From Gliomastix tumulicola (lineage: Eukaryota > Ascomycota > Sordariomycetes > Hypocreales > Bionectriaceae), in NCBI GenBank assembly GCA_001599755.1, contig BCHX01000005.1:2910409-2974408 (forward strand): DNA of 64,000 bases, read 5' to 3'. The notes under the pieces were generated by a model. It was not told the origin of the DNA, did no database searches, and was given only the letters and a program-made list of their open reading frames with translations. Shown here in pieces: positions 56,737-64,000 of this stretch. The position numbers and the translations under genes were made by a program. Position 1 is the first letter of the stretch, and every line of letters starts with the position of its first letter.

Positions 56737-58941
56737 TCATTTTTTGAGCAGAGTGACCTCCGTGGCTCCAGTCATATCCTTGATATCTTGAAAGATATCT
56801 TCAATTGGCGTGACCAAGGTGAACAGGTCGTGTTTCTTGACCTCGACGACCCCAGACGGCGCCTTATCGGCGTAGAATTGGTTGTTGGGATTTAGTCCTC
56901 TAAACAAAAGAGCCACAACCCGACCGTACTCGTTGAACACGACAGCACCAGAGTCACCGGGACCTCCTAGGCCCTCTTCTGGCTGGTACTCGAGAGGGAG
57001 GAATTGGTGCTCTTCGGTCTTCTTCTCACCTGAGCCAAGATACTGGGCCTCAGAAACACCCATGGACTGATGGTAGCCGCTGTATATGCCTGCCGTTGGG
57101 CCCGTTGCCGCGCCCATTTTGTAACCAGGGTCACGGGCAGGCGTCATCGTCTTGACGCTGTATTTGGACTCGAAGGGCTGCAGCTGTTTCACCTCGAGTG
57201 ACGTGGGGTAGATGTGCCCTGATTGAAAGGCGTTCCACGTTGGCTTATCGGGGAGGACATTGGTTCCTATGCGGTCTGCGCGGACTTGAATCAGCGCCCA
57301 GTCAAGGCGGCGCTGGCCGTCTGGTGTTCGGCGAGAAAAGCCGGAGGCGGCCCAAACGTGACCGAGGTGGTGGTTGCCATTATCGAAGAAGGCTGTCTTG
57401 TTGCGTCTTTCCTCCTCCAACGCTTTGATCTTCTCTTGCTTTCTGGCGTCCATTCGACCTATCTTCTTCTCCACGTCGATCTCATGCTGGATCTGCACCA
57501 GTATACGGTTGTGCTTGCGCCTCGATGGGTGCTCGACTTTGAGTGACTCATCTTTCTGCACCTTGATGCCTTGTTGGTCTGCTTGCTTCAGAGCAGTGCC
57601 ATCTTCTGCGACTCGGTTCTGTCGCCATCCGCCTTCGAACTCCATGAAATATCCCTCGAGAAGAGGGCGCACGACATGGTAATTGGTTAGCGCAAGCGTC
57701 AAAGTTTTGCCCTCGTGCTTGACCTTGAGGTAGCAACCCAGAGTTCCAAGTAGCGAGTTGAATGGTTCGCCTTCCGAGGACTCGGGGTATATGCTCCCGC
57801 TGATGTCGGCACCGAGGTTGACCTTCATGTTGTAGTTTGGCGCTTTTTCGTCATGGTCGTTTCTCCTGGATGGCCATTGGTAGGGCGGCACGAGGTCAAA
57901 CGCCGAGTGGTCCCAGTCATTGTGCTGGAAGAGAATTTCGACAGGGCGAGGGACCTCCCTCAAGTACGCCTTGATCTTGTCGATGACGCCATGCCACAGA
58001 ACTTCCTGGCTGCCTTTGCCGAGGGCAACGTAGAGCGTGATGGGGTTCCTAGTGGGATGGCAGAAGAAGCCTAAGCGCGACAGACTCACGGCGTTCACGT
58101 GGCCCCTGGTGGCCTCGTCGCCGTCCAGAATGTTGTTGATCTTGTGAATCATGTTGGAATTCCACTGGTTCCGGAGCAGCTCATCGTCTTCTATTGGATA
58201 CACAAAGCGCCTGCGCGCGAGGAAGGCCGATCTCAGTTCGATGTCTAGCGACGCAAGGGTTGGCGCGATATTGGCGAGGGCCGAATGCATCTGCTGGACG
58301 GCTGCGGGCCAGGTCTGAGTGGCTGAGGTGTCATTCCAATCGGAATTGATCAGGACCGTTGGCCGACCCAGCATAGGACACCCAGGGGGGTAGCGACTGA
58401 TGACTCCGATATGAGGGTATTCGTCTCCGTCGTCGGCGGGCTCCTCCCAGGCGCCGTCGTATATTGGCTCGTCCCCAGTCAGGTTGTCGAAGTACTTGGG
58501 CTTTGGGATACCGTATTGAATGAGAACCCAGGAGACCGTCTCTTTGATCGTTTTTCGCTCGGCTGGCGAAAACATGTCCTCCGGGAGCGGTCCGAAAGTC
58601 AACGGCATGGGACGTAGATCCCCCAAGGCGACGCGACGGAATCCCATTTGGACGAGTCGGTTCGGAGGGTCGGAGTCATCCGACCGCTCCTGTCTTTGCT
58701 GACTTGTTGAGGAAAATACGCTGGGTAGTGATCTCGACCTCGAATGAGAAGATTCGGAGGCTGACGAGGAGGGCCTCCATGCCGATAGTGGTGGTGGTGG
58801 GGGCAGCGGATTGCCGGGAACGGCCAAGGGCGACGTGAAGGGGTCTTGTCCTTGGAAGGATCGATGGCGGTCCGCAGGCGACGAAGACGGGCCGCCGCCC
58901 TGCGAAGACCGACGGCGGTGGGATCCCCCTGGAGAGGACAT
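56737..58941 (-). CDS. Trypsin-fold serine peptidase-like protein, paralogue 1
   Basis: 734-residue intronless protein I do not recognise by name. Residues 1-95 are disordered (Ser/Pro/Arg-rich). Residues from about 100 to 340 form a conserved region shared with the divergent neighbour (RRVALGDLRPMPL, RPTVLINSDWNDTS, RNPITLYVALGKG). From about 396 there is a chymotrypsin-like peptidase domain: LLGTLGCYLKV, His422 in ALTNYHVVRPLL, Asp547 in RRLDWALIQVR and Ser664 in GPGDSGAVVFNEYGRVVALL, so all three triad positions are present. Between His and Asp lies a charged helical insert (about 475-515, EKKIGRMDARKQEKIKALEE) likely to form a coiled coil. There is no signal peptide, so an intracellular protein is expected. 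Peptidase activity is inferred from motifs only; substrate and role are unknown. Confidence 0.8.
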   Translation of the reverse strand: MSSPGGSHRRRSSQGGGPSSSPADRHRSFQGQDPFTSPLAVPGNPLPPPPPLSAWRPSSSASESSHSRSRSLPSVFSSTSQQRQERSDDSDPPNRLVQMGFRRVALGDLRPMPLTFGPLPEDMFSPAERKTIKETVSWVLIQYGIPKPKYFDNLTGDEPIYDGAWEEPADDGDEYPHIGVISRYPPGCPMLGRPTVLINSDWNDTSATQTWPAAVQQMHSALANIAPTLASLDIELRSAFLARRRFVYPIEDDELLRNQWNSNMIHKINNILDGDEATRGHVNAVSLSRLGFFCHPTRNPITLYVALGKGSQEVLWHGVIDKIKAYLREVPRPVEILFQHNDWDHSAFDLVPPYQWPSRRNDHDEKAPNYNMKVNLGADISGSIYPESSEGEPFNSLLGTLGCYLKVKHEGKTLTLALTNYHVVRPLLEGYFMEFEGGWRQNRVAEDGTALKQADQQGIKVQKDESLKVEHPSRRKHNRILVQIQHEIDVEKKIGRMDARKQEKIKALEEERRNKTAFFDNGNHHLGHVWAASGFSRRTPDGQRRLDWALIQVRADRIGTNVLPDKPTWNAFQSGHIYPTSLEVKQLQPFESKYSVKTMTPARDPGYKMGAATGPTAGIYSGYHQSMGVSEAQYLGSGEKKTEEHQFLPLEYQPEEGLGGPGDSGAVVFNEYGRVVALLFRGLNPNNQFYADKAPSGVVEVKKHDLFTLVTPIEDIFQDIKDMTGATEVTLLKK

Positions 58942-59509
58942 ATCGATGTCGTCTCAACGGTGGTCGAAGGGGATGGCGAGGTAGGTGATTGATTGTGATG
59001 GCGAAGAAGAAGAAAAAGTTGGCGGGGAAAAGTGAAGGGGAAGGCAGGAAGAAAAAGGTGAAGGGTGGCCAACAGGCTGCCGTTTGCTTTGTGGTGAATA
59101 CACCGTGGCTGGGTATGTGGCGAAGTAATGTGGCTGATAATAGTTGAGCCTCATACACAATAGAGTTTTCCTTTTAGACGGTGGAATTAAGGCTGGACAA
59201 TAAGAACCTGCCATCGGTCAAAAAGATGGCTGGGAACAACGAGGCTGGATGGGGTTGGCCGCGAGTCATCGTCAAGTTTACGTAGTAGCAATTTCATCAC
59301 CGATTGGTACCTAGTAAGACAAAGACCAGCCTCCTTCTTGTATTTCCCTCATCGATAAGGATGGTTGTCAAAACGATGCCCTGACCGATGACTCCTCGCC
59401 AGAATCAGACTTCAAACTATGGGCACAAGAAATAAAACCCTCGGTCCAGCCACCAGTCACCAGCCACCAAACCCTTAAGTAAAGACACAGATTGCGAAGG
59501 TAAAGTAAG
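58942..59509. other. Bidirectional promoter between the two peptidase paralogues
   Basis: A 568-bp spacer between divergent start codons, the only place for both promoters. No clear inverted symmetry or known site was seen by eye. Confidence 0.6.
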
Positions 59510-61483
59510 ATGCTGACCTATATAGAGAAGCAAGATCTCATCCTAAATGAAACCAACCCGGACACAACGACATACATCCACCCCATATCCGACATACCCT
59601 TCATGCATCAACAGCCTTCCGTTCCAGAAATGTCCCGGGACACCACCGCCTCAGACGACATCATAGTCGAAACTGGCATTTATCGAGCTGCTCTCGGTCA
59701 ACTCCGCCCTTTGCTCCTGTGCAGCAAATCTTTCGACGAGGGACACATACTTGCGTGGAGAGAAAACCGCATAAAGGACGAGGTCATCAAAGTCTTGGAG
59801 CGGCATGGGCTCCAAGAACCACCCAGAATTAACAACATGTATTATTATGGAGGATTTGCGTACGGCGCATGGTCCGGCGAGGACGCCGAGGCTTCCCACG
59901 TCGACGTTCTTAATCGTTGGACTCAAGGTGACCCAGACTCCAAGCGACCGACGATTCGGGTCGAGCTCGAATGGAATGATGAGACCTCCTTCTCTGTGTG
60001 GCCAGAAGTCCTACGCCAGGTGCATCTGGCGGTCAAGGAGATGGAATTGTCGATACCACTGGACATTGAGTTCGTCGCATCGCGTCTCCTGTATCCGGTG
60101 CACATCTACTCTGTTGTTGTTGAAGATAGCACTCAACAGAGCGACTACCTCGAGCAAGCATGGAACGGGTGGATGCTGGACGATATCACAAGGATGCTGC
60201 GGCAGTCCCCGGCCACAAGGGATCTCGTCAACCTTGTAACGCTCTGCCGGCATAGTAATGTCGTCCTTGCAAGGTTTAGCCCCATCACTGTGTATGTCGC
60301 GATGCACAGAGAGAGCAAGGAGATAGACTGGCCGCCCGTGGTCGCACGGCTAAAGTCCTACCTGAAGCGGTCCTACCATGATAAAATCGAAGTCCGGATG
60401 GAGCATGCAGGCTGGGAATTACCCCAGACAAGCCTCGACGTGAGATTGGCATGGAAGCACGAAATGTTCATGACCTATCACGACGTGGCCAATTTAGGAG
60501 CTGAGATTGGATGTACAGGCCACGCGGGGGCTGTACCAGGTACGCTAGGCTGCTATCTTGAGGTCAAGAAGAACGGGCACTGGTCCACGGTGGCCTTGAC
60601 TAATTACCACGTCGTCCGGCCTCTTCTGGTGCATGACGATGCTCTTGTGCACAAGACAGACCGAGACGGCATCACTTTTGACGAGTTGGAGAAAGTAGGG
60701 CCTCTCGGTACACTTGAGCACCCATGCCAACGGACATGCAACCAGGCCATCGAGAGGCTCGAGCAGCTTTTCAGCGCGGCCAAAGCAAGGGGCCGCGAAA
60801 AGCCACTCGCCTTTGTGGAAGCATACGATGCCTGGAAAGCGTTCTTCAACGACGGTCGTCACATCCTGGGCTCTGTCTGGGCTGCGTCAGGTTCCTCGCG
60901 CCGGTCTGCGTCGGGGCACGCTCTCGACTGGGCGCTCATCGATGTCCGCCCCGAGCGCCGTGGGACGAATCTCCTTCCCGGCCACGACGACTTCAAGGGC
61001 AATTTGGGCGGCTGGCCTACTCATCTAACTTGGCCGGAGCATCTTCTCGAGGCTCAGCCCCAGTCGAGTCTGAACTCGACGCCCCCCGGCGCCGCCATGT
61101 GGAGGGTGACAGCTGGACAGCCGATCGGCGGCTTCTACTCCCGCTTTCGCTCGGTCTGTGGCGGGGGGCCGCAGGGCAACTCCCAGATGAGACCCGAACA
61201 CATGCTTCTTCCTCATTGGTGGACCCATGCAGAATTTCAGAAACCTCAGCACACGGAGGGGGACTCGGGTGCCGTTGTCTATAATGATGATGGCGTGATT
61301 GCTGGGCTTGTGTCTAGGGGGATGATTCCGCACAATTACACATCCGGTCCGATGGCATTTACTTTTGTGACACCGATCGAGGACGTGTTTGAGGACATCA
61401 AAGCTCTTACAGGGGCTGAGGAGATCAGGGTACTTGGAGGCCTGGACGAGACGGGGGATTTAGAAGGACACGCGGATGAATGA
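59510..61483 (+). CDS. Trypsin-fold serine peptidase-like protein, paralogue 2
   Basis: 657-residue intronless paralogue of the gene on the other side of a 568-bp spacer. It lacks the disordered head. The shared N-terminal region reads YRAALGQLRPLLL, RPTIRVELEWNDETSFSVWP and FSPITVYVAMHRE. The peptidase domain has GTLGCYLEVKKNG, His367 in ALTNYHVVRPLL, Asp473 in HALDWALIDVR and Ser586 in EGDSGAVVYNDDGVIAGLVSRG. The His-Asp insert (about 405-450) is shorter and differs from that of paralogue 1, with two extra cysteines (HPCQRTCNQA). Both copies end with FTFVTPIEDVFEDIKALTGA-like helices. The start could be Met1, Met32 or Met41, since homology begins near residue 53. No signal peptide. Function unknown; tandem duplication followed by inversion is the simplest origin. 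Confidence 0.82.
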   Translation: MLTYIEKQDLILNETNPDTTTYIHPISDIPFMHQQPSVPEMSRDTTASDDIIVETGIYRAALGQLRPLLLCSKSFDEGHILAWRENRIKDEVIKVLERHGLQEPPRINNMYYYGGFAYGAWSGEDAEASHVDVLNRWTQGDPDSKRPTIRVELEWNDETSFSVWPEVLRQVHLAVKEMELSIPLDIEFVASRLLYPVHIYSVVVEDSTQQSDYLEQAWNGWMLDDITRMLRQSPATRDLVNLVTLCRHSNVVLARFSPITVYVAMHRESKEIDWPPVVARLKSYLKRSYHDKIEVRMEHAGWELPQTSLDVRLAWKHEMFMTYHDVANLGAEIGCTGHAGAVPGTLGCYLEVKKNGHWSTVALTNYHVVRPLLVHDDALVHKTDRDGITFDELEKVGPLGTLEHPCQRTCNQAIERLEQLFSAAKARGREKPLAFVEAYDAWKAFFNDGRHILGSVWAASGSSRRSASGHALDWALIDVRPERRGTNLLPGHDDFKGNLGGWPTHLTWPEHLLEAQPQSSLNSTPPGAAMWRVTAGQPIGGFYSRFRSVCGGGPQGNSQMRPEHMLLPHWWTHAEFQKPQHTEGDSGAVVYNDDGVIAGLVSRGMIPHNYTSGPMAFTFVTPIEDVFEDIKALTGAEEIRVLGGLDETGDLEGHADE

Positions 61484-62261
61484 GTCTCAGTTTTATAGAT
61501 CATCTGCTTACTTGGTAGTAGTACTGGTAGTTTCGATTGATAGGTGTTAGTGAATGTTGAGTACAAGTTTCTCTGACGCTCTATCTTGACTCAACCTCAA
61601 TACCAGGCCTCGGTTCAACATGTCAAAACACTTTCAACGTTCTTCTTTCAGCCTCTCCATCTCCATACGTTGATCTCCACAACGCCAGTGTGCCTCTTGT
61701 TGGTATCACCAAACACAGCGCTCTCTTGATTGTAGACTATGTCACTAGAATCCCCTGCGTCCCTGAATCTATCGCCAATATGGAAAAAGTTGAGCCATTG
61801 GAGGGTAGAACGAGGTTCTCCAGCGTGATAGATGAGCCGAGACCCCACGCACTACGACAGTACCTCTTATAACGAGAGTAAAAGCCGCTCGTAGGACCCC
61901 GTCGCGGCGCCTAACTTCCATACATGCGTGTCATTCTCCTTCATCTTGTTTAGACTCAGCTGGGACCGAAACTTGTGAATTCACGGCTATTGATGAGTTT
62001 CCGGGGTACTGGAGGAGTCGTTATGTTCCATCCACACCTTGATGTTACGCTGGGCGTATTGCTGTAGGTGGTTCTACCTGAGCCTCAGGATGAATTGTGG
62101 CGGTCGTGCTCAGTGAGTCGGAAAATGGAGTCCATGAGCCCCTTCGACGATACCAAATATTCCGGGAATGCAACCAGCATTAGCCAGAACTAAGGGCCTG
62201 CGGACTTGTTCATAGCGTATTTCTCTCAAACCACTGAAAATGATCTCAACTGTGATTAGGG

Positions 62262-62267
62262 CACGTG
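62262..62267. promoter_or_regulatory. CACGTG site 1 upstream of the acid phosphatase
   Basis: CACGTG inside GGCACGTGTC, 471 bp before the phosphatase ATG. CACGTG is the core bound by the phosphate-starvation bHLH factors Pho4 and NUC-1. The match is seen; control by phosphate is inferred from the gene's function. Other bHLH factors also use this core. Confidence 0.45.
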
Positions 62268-62488
62268 TCAACGACAGCAGCAACAAAATCTAGCTCGGGA
62301 ATACGGCACGCACCCAACGGAGTGTTATGGCTAAGACGGCTTGAGAAAAGATTGACTATACCCGCACCAGCCCCAATCTCCACATATGTCGAGAAGAGGA
62401 AACCTTAGGCTCTGAATGAGGAGCCGAGATCCCGTTCAAGGTGGCATTCTCCTAAGAGAAAGCTCAATGTGAGAGAGGTCAGACAAGG

Positions 62489-62494
62489 CACGTG
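62489..62494. promoter_or_regulatory. CACGTG site 2 upstream of the acid phosphatase
   Basis: A second CACGTG in the same ten-base context GGCACGTGTC, 244 bp before the phosphatase ATG and 227 bp from site 1. Identical flanks make a shared binding factor more likely than chance. Confidence 0.5.
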
Positions 62495-62732
62495 TCTCAA
62501 GACGTTATAGTAATTGGACATGATGGACTCGTCCCGATTTTTCGCGATCGATCCGGGTCGACTAACCAACACCCTGCGTGCAGAATGTTGCAATGCTTAA
62601 GTACGACGCGTGATCCCTTTCTGTGGATGAAAAGCCACTGACTGAGGAAATCCGAAGTGCCATCTCTCCAATCAGCGTTTCGGAGATCAAAGTCAACTGA
62701 ACACCAATCTCGATTTCCGGCTACGAGACGAG

Positions 62733-64000
62733 ATGAAGGCCACCATCAGCATCAAGGGCGCTGCCGTCGCCGCCGGGCTGCCTCTACTGGCCAGCGCGAC
62801 GGCTGTTGATACCACCATGAACTCTCAACTCCGCCTCGCCCACTTCGGCAACACAGGTATGATGGTCAGCTGGAACACTTTCGGCCACATCGACGCGCCT
62901 ACCGTTCATTGGGGTATGTCCGCCAGCAGCCTCAACGAGACGGCTTCTTCCAAGGTCTCCGTCACCTACCCTACCTCGACGACCTACAACAATCACGTTC
63001 TCATCAACGGTCTCAAACCCCACACTACCTACTATTACCTCCCATCCCACCTCATGAACGACACGAACGCCACTCCCTTCACCTTCACCACCACTCGTGC
63101 GGTTGGTGACGCTACACCCTTCGCTGTGGGATACGTTGCCGACTTGGGCACCATGGGCAAGAGGGGCCTGACCACCAGCGCTGGCAAAGGCGTTGCCGAC
63201 ACCAACATCCTTGAGCCCAACGAGAGGAACACCATCCAGGCTCTCGCTGACAACAAGGGCACCTATGACTTCCTCTGGCATTCTGGTGACATTGCCTACG
63301 CCGACTACTGGCTCAAGGAGGAAATCCAAGGATTCCTCCCCAACACCACGATTGAGGAGGGCTCCCAGGTCTACGAAGCAATTCTCAATGATTTCTATAA
63401 TGAGCTCATGTCAGTCACCGCTACCAAAGCGTACATGGTCGGCCCAGGCAACCACGAGGCCAACTGCGACAATGGCGGCACTACCGATAAAGTCCACAAC
63501 ATCAACTACACCAGCTCCATCTGCGTTGAGGGTCAGACAAACTTTACTGGCTATAAGAATCACTTCCGCATGCCCAGCGCTGTCTCCGGCGGTACTGATA
63601 ACTTCTGGTACTCCTGGGATAATGGTATGACTCATTTTGTCCAGCTTGACACTGAGACCGATCTTGGCCACGGTTTCATTGCCCCCGATGAGCCCGGTGG
63701 CAGTGAGGCCCAGGATGCTTCTCCTGTCAACGCTACCATGGACGCCCAAACGAAGTGGCTCGAGGCTGACTTGGCTGCTGTCGACCGTACCAAGACCCCA
63801 TGGGTCGTGGTAGCTGGCCATCGCCCCTGGTATCTGAGCCACGCTAACAACAGCGGCACCATCTGCTGGACCTGCAAGGACGTCTTTGAGCCTATTTTGA
63901 TCAGATACAATGTCGACCTGGTCCTCTCTGGTCACGCCCACGTGTACGAGCGTCAGAACCCCCTCGCTGAGGGCAAGCTGGATCCCAACGGTCTAAACAA
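62733..64000 (+). CDS. Purple acid phosphatase, 3' end beyond the right edge
   Basis: A secreted metallophosphatase that frees phosphate from organic esters at acid pH. The frame is open from the ATG at 62733 to the window end (422 codons, no intron, no stop), so the C-terminus is missing. A signal peptide (AAVAAGLPLLASATA) is followed by a fibronectin-like N-terminal domain (LRLAHFGNTGMMVSW, HVLINGLKPHTTYYY). The five metal-binding blocks are present: DLG (YVADLGTMG), GDIAYADYW with the metal-bridging Tyr, GNHE, VVAGHRPWY and GHAHVYER. Many Asn-X-Ser/Thr sites fit a glycosylated extracellular enzyme. With the PHO84-type symporter in the same window it belongs to phosphate scavenging, though the two genes are 26 kb apart. 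Confidence 0.95.
   Translation, partial: MKATISIKGAAVAAGLPLLASATAVDTTMNSQLRLAHFGNTGMMVSWNTFGHIDAPTVHWGMSASSLNETASSKVSVTYPTSTTYNNHVLINGLKPHTTYYYLPSHLMNDTNATPFTFTTTRAVGDATPFAVGYVADLGTMGKRGLTTSAGKGVADTNILEPNERNTIQALADNKGTYDFLWHSGDIAYADYWLKEEIQGFLPNTTIEEGSQVYEAILNDFYNELMSVTATKAYMVGPGNHEANCDNGGTTDKVHNINYTSSICVEGQTNFTGYKNHFRMPSAVSGGTDNFWYSWDNGMTHFVQLDTETDLGHGFIAPDEPGGSEAQDASPVNATMDAQTKWLEADLAAVDRTKTPWVVVAGHRPWYLSHANNSGTICWTCKDVFEPILIRYNVDLVLSGHAHVYERQNPLAEGKLDPNGLN

Larger units (their letters stand above)
61484..62732. other. Intergenic, promoter of the acid phosphatase
   Basis: About 1.25 kb with no convincing gene. It carries two CACGTG sites described separately. Short open frames on both strands have no family resemblance. 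Confidence 0.6.

Noticed and set aside
61690..61872. 60-codon plus-strand frame downstream of peptidase paralogue 2
   Set aside because: Opposite strand is also open, no conserved content. Probably 3' UTR or spacer.

Overview
The window is nuclear DNA of a filamentous ascomycete (Pezizomycotina, most likely a Sordariomycete). The evidence is GC-rich coding sequence, compact genes interrupted by short (about 47-140 bp) GT-AG introns with CTAAC/CTAAT-like branch sites, long gene-free promoters, and a typical fungal gene set: listerin, THO2, SYP1, TAM41, URA4-type dihydroorotase, MET2, a PHO84-type transporter, cutinase, a WSC sensor and 2EXR/BTB proteins. The species cannot be named from the sequence alone. 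I saw no tRNA, rRNA, CRISPR array, intact transposon or virus.

Layout. 1-8 kb: an aldo/keto reductase cut by the left edge (-), a CDK-like kinase with an altered catalytic loop (+), and the ribosome-quality-control ligase listerin (-), whose stop lies 42 bp from the kinase stop. 9-12 kb: a single-pass membrane protein (+) and a secreted GMC oxidoreductase (-). 13-19 kb: the endocytic F-BAR protein SYP1 (+, six exons) converging on mitochondrial TAM41 (-). 20-24 kb: a single-exon cytochrome P450 (-) and a 2EXR-motif protein (-) carrying a 45-bp tandem repeat. 25-29 kb: a spartin-like senescence-domain protein (-) diverging from dihydroorotase (+). 29-36 kb: BTB protein (-), AT-richer spacer, cutinase (-), CHY zinc-finger HOT13 homologue (+), phosphate/H+ symporter (-). 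36-39 kb is gene-poor. 39-49 kb: homoserine O-acetyltransferase (-) diverging from the very large THO2 gene (+). 50-52 kb: WSC-domain stress sensor (-), followed by the largest gene-free stretch (4.5 kb). 56.7-61.5 kb: two divergently transcribed paralogues of a trypsin-fold serine peptidase family that I do not recognise by name. 62.7 kb to the end: a purple acid phosphatase cut by the right edge (+).

Most genes are unrelated housekeeping functions and not a cluster. Two functional threads can be seen. One is phosphate acquisition: the PHO84-type symporter plus the acid phosphatase, whose promoter carries two identical CACGTG-containing 10-mers. The other is extracellular attack or scavenging: cutinase, GMC oxidase and phosphatase. 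The least explained piece is the divergent peptidase pair at 56.7-61.5 kb, which has an intact His-Asp-Ser triad attached to a conserved N-terminal region of unknown function.
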